Below, piece after piece: positions 45,634 to 57,451 of a stretch of 64,000 nt of DNA. This stretch comes from Drechmeria coniospora (Eukaryota; Ascomycota; Sordariomycetes; Hypocreales; Ophiocordycipitaceae), in contig NC_054390.1 of assembly GCF_001625195.1 (NCBI RefSeq), positions 3,434,027 to 3,498,026 on the forward strand. The letters are read 5' to 3'. The stretch's first letter is position 1; every line of letters begins with the position of its first letter. The notes beneath the pieces were generated by a model, which saw only the letters and a program-made list of their open reading frames with translations, had not been told where the DNA came from and ran no database searches. Position numbers and translations under genes: made by a program.

Positions 45634-46660
45634 ATGGCAAGGCTGCCGGCATCGCTCATGGCCCTCGTCAATGCTCCCTTTGCCCGTGCTGGGCCGGTGG
45701 CGGCGCCTCGGGCCATGGCCGACGTGTATCGGGCCGTGGCCGACGAAGCGTCCCGGAGCAGGCTGGGGGCGGAACCGTGGCTCGCCATATCGGTACGGAA
45801 ACTCAATCCCGCTCCCGGCCCTGGAGGGGGCGTAGGCGGCTGATGAGAAAGCAAATTCGCAAACGCAGGCAGCGGCGACCTTTACCCTCAACTCCCCCGA
45901 CGCCCTCGCCGTGCTCTTCGATGTCGCAACGTCCGACGGGAATCGCCGTCTGGCCGGGGACCGTCGTCGGCAGCGGGAACCGGGGCCAGAGCAGGCCCGG
46001 CCGCAAGAGCGGGCGCGGTCGCGGGAGCGGAAACAAGCGCATCATCAAGCCCAGGGGCAGCTCCCGACGGCCGAGCTGATGCGTGAAGTCGGCCTCAAGT
46101 GCATCAGCTTCAACGGCATCCCCCGGACCATCAACTGCCTGAACGCGTTCCACGCCCACCTGCCCACCGATGTGGCCGCCCAACTCGGCACGCGCCCGTC
46201 GCGCCAGCCAACCGAGGAGAACCTCGATGCCGTCGCCGCCCGCGGTCGCCACCTGTGGGACTCCATCTACGCGCCCTTCCAGGACAAGCTGCTGGCCAAG
46301 CTGGCCCTCGCCCACCCGGACCTGCCGGTGCACATCCTTCACAGCCACTACGGCCCGCTGCTGAGCGATCCGCCTGCCTCGGACGGAGCCTCCTCTTCGC
46401 ACCTCGGGCGGGTGCTCACGAGCATCGTCGCCATTGCCTGCTTGCGCGCCCAGACGGGCGTCGGACCTCAGGTGCTGTCGCACCTTTTCGGCCTGCGCAA
46501 GGCGTGGGAGGATGGCACGTGGAAGGACGGCCCGGCCCTGGACGAGGAGGCCGTGCGGTGGCTCGCGGGAGACAAAGGCAACGAGTGGATTCTCAGGAGC
46601 GTCGACCGCATCGTCGACGCCCTCGCGGGCGGCAACTCGGCCGCATCACCCAAACTGTGA
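45634..46660 (+). CDS. AhpD / carboxymuconolactone-decarboxylase-like protein
   Basis: Two exons, 45634-45792 and 45869-46660, with a 76 bp intron (GTACGG...CGCAG, phase 0), give 316 residues. After splicing the protein reads [17 protein letters not shown]. The conserved part is [20 protein letters not shown] followed by [13 protein letters not shown], a pattern I associate with fungal AhpD-fold proteins (often labelled conserved mitochondrial or peroxisomal proteins). A basic Arg/Glu/Gln-rich segment (about residues 80-110) is probably an unstructured linker. A CxxC redox pair, as in true AhpD, is not evident, so a peroxidase-reductant role should not be assumed. The start is uncertain: the open frame continues upstream to 45364, but [13 protein letters not shown] looks like the natural N-terminus. 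It converges on the CoA-transferase gene with 252 bases between stops. Confidence 0.7.
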
Positions 46661-46912
46661 GCAGCTGGCGACGGATAAAGGTGCACGCATTTCGTGGGCG
46701 ACGACTCGATCTGCAGATGCCGCACGTGCACGCGGAGAGCGCAGGTCAAAGTGGGCATGCATGAGAAGGGAAACCGATAGTCTATTGCATAAATCGATGC
46801 AGACGATGCAGACGATGCAGACGATGCGTCGGCGCCGCATGGGCAACGCAAGACGTCCGTCCGTGCCGAGACATGAAGGAAAGTCGACGACATGCAAGGC
46901 CATGCATCACCA

Positions 46913-49002
46913 CTACTCCATCGCCGTCACATGCTCCGCCACGGCAAAGTCGGCCTCCGTCTTGCTGCGTACCTCGTCGACGCCAACGCCTGGCGCCAGT
47001 TCCGTGAGGGTCATCTGGCCCTTCTTGCGGTCCACCTGAAAGACGCACTACAGATGGAAGACGGCATGTCAGTGGCGGAACCGTCAAGTGTTGGGCGTTC
47101 TTCGTCTTGCTCGCCACGGGGAGGAAACGTACGAGGTCGGTGATGATGGTGCTGACGCAGCGCGCACCCGTCAGGGGCAAGCGGCACTTTTGCACAATCT
47201 TGCTCGAGCCATCCTTGGCCACGTGCTCGGTGGCGGCGACAATCTTCGTCTCGTCCGGGTTGGCCACGAGATCCATGGCGCCGCCCATGCCCTTGAAGAC
47301 CTTGCCTGGAATCATGTAGTTGGCAAGGTCGCCGCCGGCGCTGACTTGGAGGGCCTGCGTGGCGGCCGAAAGATGCAACGTCAGCTCGCCTCGAGTCTCA
47401 GGGGGTTGGCATGAGGGAAGGGGAGGTCAATCAAGCAACGAGTCGACGTACCCCGAGGATGGACACGTCGACGTGGCCGCCGCGAATCATGCCAAAGGAC
47501 TCGGACGAATCGAAACACGAGGCGCCGGGGACCAGCGTCACCGTCTCCTTGCCGGCGTTGACAATGTCCGGGTCGACCTCTTCGAGGGTCGGATAGGGGC
47601 CCATCCCGAGAATCCCGTTCTCCGACTGCAGCCAGACGATGCGGTCGGCCGGCAGAAAAGTGGCGGCCAGCGTGGGGATGCCGACGCCGAGGTTGACGTA
47701 GTAACCCTGCTTAAGCTCGTGCGCGGCCCTCCGAGCGATGCGGTGGCGGCGAAGCTGCTGTGCCTGCCGCGCATCGGATTCGGATTCCGGCCCGGAGCTG
47801 GATACGGTGCTGGAGCCGGCCGAGTCTTCGCGAGTCCGCAGCACCTCGATCTTTTTCTCCGCCGTCGCAGGCACTACGCGGTCGACAAAGATGCCAGGCA
47901 GGTCGATGGCGTCCGGGTGAATTTCGCCAACGTCGACGATCTTCTCGGCCTCGACGATGGTGAGACGCGCGGCCTTGGCCATGAGTGGACCGAAAGCCTT
48001 GGTCGTGTAGCGAAAGACGCAGTTGCCGGCGGTGTCGGCCTTCCAGGCGCGCAGGATGGCCACATCGCCCGCCAAGGCCGACTCGAGGAGGAAAGACCGG
48101 CCGTCGAAATCGCGCCGCTCGCGGGGCCTTCCAGGCTCGAGCACGCCGCCGTCGCCGTCGACGCGTATCGGAATCTTCCCCTGTTCAAGGAGCGTATCTG
48201 TTGACCCCGGCCCCGGTCTGTCAGCAGGGAAAGGGGTGCACCGTTGGGTCCGGTCTACGACTTACGCGCGCCTGTGGGGGTATAAAATGCCGGGATGCCG
48301 GCACCGGCGGCGCGAAGCCTCTCTGCCAGGGTGCCCTGCGGACACAGCTCGATGGCGAGCTCGCCTTGGAGGTAGCGTCTTTCGAGCGCCTTGTTGTTGC
48401 CGAGGTACGAAAGCACCAACCGGTTCACCTGGCCAGCCTTGGTGAGGAGTGACAAGCCGCCGAGACCCTCGATGCCGGCATTGTTCGAGACAGCCGTCAG
48501 AGAGTGCAGGTTCGCGGCACCGCGGCGGTTCAGCGCTTGGATAAGGGTTTCTGGGCGCAAATGTCAGCAGAACCGGGCTCGTTCATCGGTTCCGCCATGC
48601 TGCGGAAACGAAAGGGAACGGTGAGATGGGGACGGTGAGCTGGGGACGGTGAGATAAGAAATGGGGATGGTTAGAAGGTGTGGAGGAGATGGAGCAAAGA
48701 ATAAGGATAGGAATAAAATTTAAAGCCAATACAAGCAAATGAGCAAGGAAAGGGTTTGACGAACCGGCGACGCCGCAGAGGCCAAAACCTGCGCTCAGCA
48801 ATGTCGAGCCGCTGCGCACGTCAGCGACAGCTTCGTCGGCCGAGCCCAGCACTTTGGACGCGCTTCGCCGCGAGAGTCGCGTGGTGGTGGCGACAAAGGA
48901 CCGCCGAAACGCGGTCATCGACGGGGAACGCGACGGGCAGGTCGAGAAGCGGCACACGAGCGTCAGCCTCACCGCTGGCCGTGAAGCCGTCGGAGGTCTC
49001 AT
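46913..49002 (-). CDS. Succinyl-CoA:3-ketoacid CoA transferase, mitochondrial
   Basis: Five exons (49002-48765, 48550-48266, 48197-47452, 47354-47133, 47047-46913) give 541 residues. Introns are 214, 68, 97, 85 and all GT-AG; each join restores family sequence, for instance [27 protein letters not shown] and [13 protein letters not shown]. The enzyme moves CoA between succinyl-CoA and acetoacetate or related acids, and in fungi also serves acetate or propionate CoA transfer. The catalytic glutamate sits in [13 protein letters not shown]. The N-terminus (Arg/Ser-rich, [11 protein letters not shown] onward) fits a mitochondrial leader; an alternative Met lies at MTAFRRSF. The linker between the A and B halves contains a Ser/Glu-rich stretch. 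The first intron is long for this window, but its GTTCGT donor and GCTGAC branch are acceptable. Confidence 0.93.
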
Positions 49003-50163
49003 CGTGTCGCGTCCCTTCCTCTAGTTCTGCAATCTGAAGCTGCGGTTTGGCGCAGCAAATACGCAGCCGGGGGAGACGGGAGTAGGGGAGAGCAAAGGAG
49101 AACCGTATTTGTACCTCGCCCTCTCCGCTCCGAGTTTTATTTCCGTCCTCGATAGCGGCGTTGGTGGAACGAACTGCAGAGAAATTGCATGAGATCAAGG
49201 GAATCACACCACCAAGGTGGGCACGTTGTTTCTTAAAAGTGGTCTCGCTGAAATCCTGGCCCGAGAGGGGGTGAAGCTCCGCCGTCGGCGCCGCGGAACT
49301 CTATTTGGCTCGGCCGAGCCGGGCCCGGCGAGCTCCGCAAACAGCTCCGCAGTCCAACTGATCCCCGTTATGTTTCCGACCGGAGGAAACGTCGGAGACA
49401 TCTCAGTCCTCGCACAAACAGAGCGGGCACCACAGGCACCACTGTGCCAGATGCCCAGCTGGGTGGGTATCGTGCCGTTCAGTCGCCATCACCAGGGGGG
49501 TTTGCTTGTCTCACATTTTTCTCCCTCGACCCCAGGCAATACCAGAAAAGGTACACCGTACAAGGCACCGCCAAGTGTACTTCGATAACAATACTCCTAG
49601 CTTCGTGCTGAATGGACAAACTGAAAGTACGGGCATTGCCTAGTATGAAAGTGCGTGTAAATGTGTAAAGTGCCGTGCGCACGTAACAACCATGCTGAGC
49701 GGAAGCTGAGGACTGCCTACCCCCGTCATCGTGATGCCTCACGTACCTTGTCAGGAGGCAGGACGCGCCAACCTGTTGCTGAACACGTACTTGCTGCCTA
49801 ACGTGATTCATGGTCCAAGGTTTCATACGCCGAATTGTATCGTCATTTACAGAATAGAATATAGCCGAGTATTCTCTTCGCAAGGCACATCGATCGTCTA
49901 TCTGGTGCCGACTCACAGCCTGCATCGGAGCACAGTGCAAACGATGCCGGTTCATGCCAAGAGGTTTCTGTACATCTATCTGGGCTATCGAGTTGCCATT
50001 GATAATAGTGACAAGAATGGTGATGTATCCCTTCTCCCCTCAGGTGCCTGAGCCCTAGAATAGAAGGAACAATGCCACGATGTCAACAGACATCATGAAC
50101 CGCCGAGACAATATCGGGAAGAAGCCATTCAGCCCATGGGCAGGCCAGAGTGACGACACTCAT
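49003..50163. other. Intergenic: CoA-transferase promoter and hydrophobin 3' flank
   Basis: Both flanking genes run leftward. No frame has protein features. The first 300 bases are the likely promoter of the CoA-transferase gene; the rest is ordinary mixed sequence with no repeat I noticed. Confidence 0.5.
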
Positions 50164-50568
50164 TTAAGCGCCAATAACGTCCATGCACAGGAGGGCCTGT
50201 CCGGCCTGTGAGATGGGAAAGTCAGTATTCATATGCCGTTGCAGGATTCGGAAGTAACTCACGACAGGTACGGCACAGCACTGGGCCTTTTGGCCCTGCT
50301 TGGCGCAGACCCTTCTGAAGGAGCGGGGACCGGAGAAGCTCTCGCTGGCTGCAACAGTGTTAGTCGGCAAGGCATCCGGGGAAGGCCGGCTGCTCGGGTG
50401 CTACGTACGAACTTTGCAGTCCAGGCTCGCGACGTCGAGGACGTCGGTGCTGCAGCACAAGGGGTTGGTGTAGAGACCGTCGGTCGGGCAAGCGTCCGAT
50501 CCGCGGACCTCGAGGGCCGGAAGGGCGGCGGCGGTGGCGACGAGAGCGGCGATGGCGAAGAACTGCAT
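50164..50568 (-). CDS. Class II hydrophobin
   Basis: Three short exons (50568-50409, 50348-50263, 50205-50164) with 60 and 57 bp introns encode 95 residues. Residues 1 to about 16-22 form a secretion signal ([15 protein letters not shown]). All eight hydrophobin cysteines are present in the right order: DAC, LCC, DCKV, RVC, QCC and LLC. The class II spacing is clear: 9-11 residues after Cys1, paired Cys2-Cys3, and a tight spacing before Cys8. Joins restore DCKV-PSESF and AVPV-AGQALLC. Hydrophobins are secreted amphipathic proteins that assemble at air-water and wall interfaces, coat hyphae and spores and aid attachment. The N-terminal part is short, so this is a minimal single-domain member. 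The gene is missed by single-frame reading because no exon exceeds 160 bases. Confidence 0.95.
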
Positions 50569-53316
50569 TTTGACGAAGAAGTGGCTTTTCGAGAGACGAA
50601 GACGGGATTAAAGAGTATGAATTAAAAGTTGTAAAGAGCTGGAAGATGGTTGTGATGATGGGGAGGAAGGGTTTTCATGTTGGGAAGGAGGCCTTCTTTT
50701 ATGTTCGCCCAGTTCGCCACCCACCGTCCGCTCCCGAATCATTTGTACTGGAAGCTGTACAGGAAATCCGTAGATCTTCCCGTGGAGGGAGACGTGGCCA
50801 CCTCAAGTTGTGAGACAGTGAGGTAGGATGATGATATTTCGCCGGATGAAAGAGGTGCCCCAAGCGGCGAGAGGGATGCCCTGACCCTAGCGACGGGCCG
50901 AAGGAGACCGTGACGAACGAGGAGGAAAATAAAGTCGGTTGAGTCCGTGTCCCGGGTGAGCATCGTCGTCGGACGCCGGCTCCGCTGGTGGCGGATGGGA
51001 GGCTGGAGGAAAAAGGAACACGGCACAAACTGGAGACGAGGGCTGCGATTCGGATTCGCCACCCTCGAACCGACAGTGTGGAAAGTACAAGGAACCCATC
51101 ATTTGACCATCCTTGCACCCGGACTCGGTCCATCTGCTTGTCTAGCGACGGCATTGTTTCTGCCAATGAGACTGGTTGTTTCCAGCCCATTGTCCTCCTG
51201 CGAAGCAACTGCCGTCGATCCCGTCTCAAACATGGCGTCACCTTGTCAAGGGTTCGTTCGGCTTTGTCGCCGCACTGATGGATATTCAAGGTAGCTACTT
51301 CATACATACTTTTTCGGATACAGCTACAGGTGTTGGCAGGTCATGCTCAGCATTCTACATATCGGAAGCGGCAATGACTGAGGCCTGACTGCGTACCACG
51401 AAGCGAAGCGAATGGACTCTTGGTTTCTTTTCTGTGGTGGAAACGGCATGTCCGTCCAGCCCGGCATCGGCTCTCTCACAGTGCTGGATTGGAATCTCGT
51501 GACATGGAGGTCGTTGGGTCTGGATAACAGCTTTCCATGTCACAAGGTCAGTGCCGACGCGGAAGTCAGGCTGGGGCGGAAAAGAAAGCAGAAACGAGAA
51601 ACCTGGGCGTCAGCACCAGTTCGCCTGGTACATTGTCGCCCGACCGCGAAGCGAGGTCCTTAATTGGCAGCAGAGTCGACAGGATGGCGAGCCTAATACG
51701 AAGTAGGGACGCAGGGGGGTTGAGTGCAAGCAAAGCACACATTCAGCGTGCCTCTTTCCATCGAACCTGGCGTGCGGACATGCCCGCCCACGGCTGTGGG
51801 AACATCTTACTTTGGACGCGGGGGTGTGTCTCCCTTTGGAAGCCTGGCGATGAATGCTCCGGAAGTTGGCTTCGGATCAGTGATGAAGCCTTTATTTCAA
51901 ATGCACATACAATGCGGCTCCGATGGTCCGGGGTAAATGCTTGCAAGTGTTATAATCCAGGAGCGTGTACTATTATTGGTGCAGTGCATGTAGATGCTAG
52001 TGTTGTCAGGGGTCAGGGGTGGCAAGGCCTGTGCGTAGGTACGACAGAGTGCATGTAATCATATGTAGCAGCAAGTTCTCGGAGAGGGCCGTGTTAGCCG
52101 GCGAGGGCCCGGGCTCGGGCTGTCGGCAGTGGCATTGGCATCTATTCCGCAGACATCCTCGATGCATGAGACAAGTCGGCAGTTGAGGCAAGGAGGTGCT
52201 GCCCGCTTCCTATGAGGCCCGTCACCGACGATTTTACTCCTCGTACTCGATTGTATTTGACCGAGTCAGCGGTCAAGGGAAAGCGCCTCGTTGGCATCCC
52301 TGCATAGGACTCCCCCAGCTGGTTGTCCATGCGGTGTCGTGTCGTTGATGACGAGGCCATACAGCACGGATTACTCGGTACTCTGTACTCCGTACACCTG
52401 TACGTTTTGCCAGAGGTCAAGCCATGTACTCACCGTTGCCGTGCTCGGATGAAAATTCCCAAACGCTCGTCCACGGCGTATGTGCAGGAAGTGATGGTAG
52501 AAAATTTCGTTGAAAATAATGATCACCCAGATGCTCTCAAGATACGCCGACTTCATTGCGCGCAAAACGGCCGAGAAGTGTTGCATCAGATACACGCATA
52601 CTTGTATCCGTACTGAAGCACACGTACATGTACGGATTTCGTGTGAGAGTGACAGTATCGGTGAAAAAATGACGATTATATTCTTTGGAGGTACTGGCAG
52701 CGACTTCTTGGCCGAGTAGCCGACTCCATGTTGAAAAAGAAATGCATGCATCATGAACGACGATTGTTGTGCCTCATTTTGCGTCTCATTGACCGGCATG
52801 AAAACAGCCTACCCTGTAGTGGAGGATCTTCGCCATTGGCGGTGGATGCCAGTGCGTCACGCCTTGCCTCATTTGGCCCAAGATTAGTAAGAAGCAAGGA
52901 AGGCGCAAGCCCTCCACCATACCTGCCGTATTCCAAGTTGGCCAGACCCTTGCTAGCAGGGTTGCAATGAGTAAAGCTCGTGGGACTCCTTCATACCTGT
53001 CCGTTGACGAGTCCCTCTTTGATGCACTCGCTCTCGTGCGTCTTGACACGCCCTGCTGCCATCCTGGTCTGACAATGATGAATCCCTCGATCCCTCGCTC
53101 CACCTCGCTTCAACCCTGCGTCCCTTTGCCATGGCAGAGCGGCCAGGAACGACAGAGACGGAACATTCCTCCGATGGCGCGCCACAGAGCTGCGTCGTGA
53201 TGCTGCATGCTCATGGCCACATATCTGGCCGGCGTCAATTCATTCATAGAACTTGCTGTTCCTATGCATTCATCACAGCACCATAAAGCACTCGGTGCCA
53301 TCGCTCTGCACGAAAC
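50569..53316. other. Intergenic between hydrophobin and A-T-R reductase genes (divergent)
   Basis: This holds the promoters of two divergent genes. A TATA-like ATAAAAGAA lies upstream of the hydrophobin. A small GTAC patch occurs at 52375-52405. The several 60-200 codon frames show no domain, no consistent codon bias and no splice continuation, and none is called. Confidence 0.5.
50694..50702 (-). promoter_or_regulatory. TATA-like element upstream of the hydrophobin gene
   Basis: ATAAAAGAA on the minus strand, about 126-134 bases before ATG 50568. Position and sequence suit a strongly expressed fungal gene, but the call rests on motif alone. Confidence 0.35.
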
Positions 53317-56300
53317 ATGGCCGTGGCCGAGACCGAAAGCGTGACCGTGAGCGCGGGCGGCGGAACGAAGCCCTCCCCGTATGGACGACGTCTCGTGGCC
53401 AACATCATCGATGAGACGGCCGCGAGGGAGCCAAGCCGCCCCTTCGTCTTCGCTCCAAGGTCCAGCAGGGCAGAGCACGGATGGACGGCAATCACCTTTG
53501 GCCAAGTCGCCAATGCGACCAACTATGTCGCTCGTCTGGTGGCCCAAGTCTTGAGCAAGGAGACGACCGGATCCGATGACGACTGTCCCACCCTCGCCTA
53601 TGTCGGCCCAAGCGACATCCGCTACCTGATCGTCATGCTCGCCTGCATCAAGGCCCGCTGCTGTGCCTTTTTCATCTCCCCGCGGAACAGCCCAGAGGCC
53701 CAGCTGGAGCTTCTGGACAAGACAAGTTGCCGCTGCTTCTGGTACGCCCCCGAGTTTGCAGCCATCGTTCAGCCGTGGATTGGGGACCGGCAGATGGCCG
53801 TCGCCGCCGTTGCGACCCCCCAAGAGTGGCTCTGCGCGACGGCCGAGCCTTTCCCTTACAACCGGTCATATGACGACGGCCGCTTCGACCCCCTCGTCGT
53901 CCTGCACACGAGTGGCACCACGGGTATTCCGAAACCCATCGTCGTCCGCCAGGGCAGCATCGCCGTCGCAGACCGTCTGCGAAACCTACCCGAATTCGAC
54001 GGCGCCGACTCCCTATGGAAGTTTTCGGCCTCGCGCGTTCGAAACATGTTTGTTCCCCTGCCGCTGTTCCACGCCGCCGGTCTCTCCACAACCCTGACCC
54101 TTGCGGCACTGGACGGCACGCCCGTCACGCTGGGCATGCCCGACCAGCGGCTGAGTGCCGACCTCGCAAAGCATTGTCTCGCCCACGCCCCCGTTGACTC
54201 GGCCATGCTCCCGCCGTCGATTGTCGACGAGATAAGCCGCAGCGAGGACGGCCTGCAGCAGCTAAAGGCCCTCAGACTTGTCGCCTTTTGCGGCGGTATG
54301 TCCTCCGACTCCTCCTCCACCACTTCCGCCTGCCCCCCGAATGCCGAAGCCGGCTAACCCGACAAGCAGGGAACCTATCCAGCGCCGGCGGAGCGAGGCT
54401 CTTGAAGCACGGCGTACACCTCTGCAACGTCATCGGGTCCACGGAGTAGGTCCATCCCTGTCGCCCGGTCGGTGCTGCTGACGAACCTGACGCAGAGCGT
54501 TCCCCTATGCCCTGCGCCACCAGCCGTGCCCGGAGCTTTGGCAGTACTTCATCCTCAATAGTGCCCGCATGGGCGCCCATTGGATCTGCAGAGACCCTCA
54601 CGAGCGCATTTACGAGATGACTTTCCGCCGGAAGAATCTCCGAGATCCTGGCGACCAACCAGTCTTTTACACCTTTCCAGACCTACGCGACTGGTCGACC
54701 GGGGATCTGTTCAAGGCCCATCCCACTCTCCCCGACCACTGGATGTACTACGGTCGCGCCGATGACGTCATCGTCCTATCCAACGGGGAGAAGCTCAACC
54801 CCGTCTCGATGGAGGACCGGTTGACGGGACATCCATCCATCAGAGGAGCCTTGGTCGTCGGCCAGGACAGATTCCAACCCGCTCTGATCCTCGAGCCCAT
54901 CGTGGCGCCCAAAAATGACGAGGAACGCAACGCTCTGTTGGAAGTTATCTGGCCTCTCGTCGAAGAGGCCAACAAGCAGGCCGTCGCCCACGGCCGCATC
55001 GTTCGACAGCTCGTCGCTCTCTCGGATCCCCTCATACCCTTCCCACGCGCACCCAAGGGCACCATCCGCCGCGCAGTGACGGTCAAGGCGTACAGGGAGC
55101 ACATTGACAAGTTGTACGAGCACGTCGACAATGTCGATGACCGAGACCTTGTTCCGCTCAACTTTGCCGACCTGGTGGCCCTGACACGATCCGTCACGGA
55201 TTTGCTCGCGGCAGAGCTAGATGTGTCCACACCCCATCCGGACGCCGACTTCTTTGCCCTCGGGCTCGATTCGCTTCAGGTGATGCGGCTGTCGAATATT
55301 CTGCGAGCCAGTTCCAGCGCCGCCGGCGTCGTCCTGGATCCGGACATGCTGGCGCCCCGAGTCATCTACTCGAATCCGACACCACACCTGCTCGGCTCCT
55401 ACCTCTTTGCGGCGGCCAAAAACCCTAGGCATGATGGACGGGCCGAGAATGAAAAGGAGCTCGAGATAAGAACGCTGAAGCGACTGGTTGGACAGTACGC
55501 CAGTCATCTGCCGCCCCCCGTTTCGGGGAAGCCTGACCCTCTCGATGATGGCCAGACGGTGCTCCTCACCGGCTCTACAGGCTCGCTCGGCGCCCACCTT
55601 CTCCATCAACTCTGCGCTCTGCCAAAGGTCCAAAAGGTCATTGCCCTGAACCGTGGTCGAGACGGGAGTGCGTCGCGTCAAAGTTCCATCAACGCCGCAC
55701 GAGGGCTAAGCACCGACTTCACCAAGGTCGACTTTCTCGCCGCCGACCTGTCGCTTGCTGACCTCGGTCTCGGCACCGCCAAGTACGAACAACTCCTCTC
55801 GTCGGCCGATCGCGTTATCCACAATGCTTGGCCCGTCCACTTCAACATGTGCGTCGCCTCCTTCGAGCCACACATCCGCGGCGTTCGACACCTCGTCGAC
55901 TTTGCCCACCGCGCCGCGAAGCGTGTCCCCGTCATATTCCTCTCGAGCATCAGCACCGTCGCGGCCTGGAAGTCGGCCGACCTCGTGCCGGAGCACCGCC
56001 TGGATGATGATGCGCTGCCTGACATGGGGTACGGTCGGTCGAAGCTGGCGGCAAGCCGCATCCTGGACGCGGCCTCCTCCGGCTCCGGCGTACCCACCGT
56101 TTCCATCCGAATGGGACAGATTGCCGGGCCCCGGGGACCCAGAGGCGTCTGGAACAAGCAGGAACTCATGCCGACGCTCGTCGCTAGCTCTCTTCATCTG
56201 GGCGTGCTGCCGAGGGACGTTGGCGGGCACGACGAGGTGGACTGGCTGCCGGTGGAAGATGCAGCTGGTCTCGTGCTCGACCTGTCGGGCGTGACCGTCA

Positions 56301-56644
56301 AGGTCGCCGTCTCGGACCTGAACGGATACTTTCACGGGGTCAACCCATCCAAGACGACATGGACAAAGCTCGCGGCGGCGTTGGAAGAGTACTACGCGGC
56401 ACGGATCAAGCTCGTCAGCTTCGAGGAATGGGTGGCTGCCCTGGAAGCGAGCGCGGCGGCGACGACGGACCTTTCGAAAAATCCCGCCGTCAAGCTGCTC
56501 GACACGTACAAGGGCATTCTGCGGACGTCACGAGCGGTCAGACTTGACATGAGGAGAACGATGCGCCGGAGCCCCACGGTTGCGATGCTTGGCCCCGTCA
56601 CACCAGAGTTGATGAAGCTTTGGTGTAGCCAGTGGGACTACTAA
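53317..56644 (+). CDS. NRPS-like adenylate-forming reductase (A-T-R)
   Basis: Three exons (53317-54295, 54370-54445, 54496-56644) with 74 and 50 bp introns encode 1067 residues. The adenylation domain carries the P-loop-like LHTSGTTGIPKP (about 195), the substrate-pocket end NVIGST-E (about 350, across intron 2) and YYGRADDVIVLSNGEK (about 437). A carrier domain follows with FFALGLDSLQVMRL (about 604), its Ser being the phosphopantetheine site. The reductase domain has LLTGSTGSLGAHLL (about 708) and a catalytic YGRSK (about 864). This order activates a carboxylic acid as an acyl-adenylate, loads it on the carrier and releases it reductively as aldehyde or alcohol using NADPH. No condensation domain is present. 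Substrate cannot be predicted by eye. Such genes are common in fungal specialised-metabolite loci. The next gene converges with 159 bases between stops. Confidence 0.93.
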
Positions 56645-56803
56645 AACTTGATTGCAACCGAATCTTTCCTACCGCCGTTTTCCCCTTGCGCTCCCCCATC
56701 GAGTTCGTGCGCATCGCTTCAGAAGAGTACATGCAGAACAGGCGAGGGCTGTTGGCAGATGGGTGACGCTTCAGCGGCGCCGTGGGTGTGCGCGGCTGCC
56801 ATG

Positions 56804-57451
56804 CTACATCGACCCCTGCATCAGTCGAAATCCCTCCATGATGGTGGCCATCTGCTGTTCCATCGTAAACTGGATGTCGACATCACCGACCCGGCCGGCG
56901 GCACACTCGCTCTCTGTAGCCCACAGGTATCGCTGATGTTCGTTCGGATCTATGACGATCTCAGACGGCCGCTCGACCTCGACGGCAAAGGAGTACTTGA
57001 TGATGCGATGGCCCCGCCGCGAGAAGAAGACAGCACCGTCCTCGGCACCCTTGCCGAGGTCGTGCCCCGCTGCGCCGCCGAGACCGACGCGCGCGATGAT
57101 GTGCCGCATCACGAGGCCCGTCTCCTCCCACAGCTCGCGGGCGAGGCCGTGCAGCAACGTGGCATCCCCGGGGTCGCAGGCGCCGCCGGGGACCTCCCAT
57201 CGCGACGGCATCGAGTCGTGGGCGGCACGCTGGATGAGCAACAGGCGCCGTGTCGTTTGCTTCGTCATTGTCTTCGTCCCGCCATCACCGCTCGTGTCGG
57301 TGCTCGGATCGCCGGTCGTGAAGATGAGACCGCCGGTCGCGACAGCGTCAAACTCGGGATGCGTTGCAAGATACGTCTTGAGCGACACGCTGAAGGGCGC
57401 GACAGAGGCATCGAATGTGAATTCCCGAGCTGGTTCCCGAGACGTGGCCAT
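56804..57451 (-). CDS. Nudix hydrolase
   Basis: Intronless, 215 residues from ATG 57451. The domain begins with AVATGGLIFTTGD and RRLLLIQRAAHDSMPSRWEVPGGACD. The Nudix helix reads ATLLHGLARELWEETGL, preserving the REUxEExGU half that binds the metal. The front half (GGACDPGD) is one residue longer than the textbook GX5E and has Asp or Ala where Glu is expected, a variation I believe is common in fungal homologues. Between the strands lies a Thr/Asp/Gly-rich insertion (about residues 47-65). The family hydrolyses nucleoside diphosphates linked to another group; the substrate is unknown. It converges with the adenylate-forming reductase gene, so co-expression from one promoter is not possible. 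Confidence 0.88.
   Translation of the reverse strand: MATSREPAREFTFDASVAPFSVSLKTYLATHPEFDAVATGGLIFTTGDPSTDTSGDGGTKTMTKQTTRRLLLIQRAAHDSMPSRWEVPGGACDPGDATLLHGLARELWEETGLVMRHIIARVGLGGAAGHDLGKGAEDGAVFFSRRGHRIIKYSFAVEVERPSEIVIDPNEHQRYLWATESECAAGRVGDVDIQFTMEQQMATIMEGFRLMQGSM

Noticed and set aside
50233..50625. 130-codon + strand frame over the hydrophobin
   Set aside because: Antisense shadow; the minus strand encodes all eight ordered hydrophobin cysteines across three exons.
53317..56644. Full NRPS or Lys2 (alpha-aminoadipate reductase)
   Set aside because: No condensation domain, and the 1067-residue A-T-R layout is shorter than Lys2 (about 1400 residues with a longer N-terminal region).
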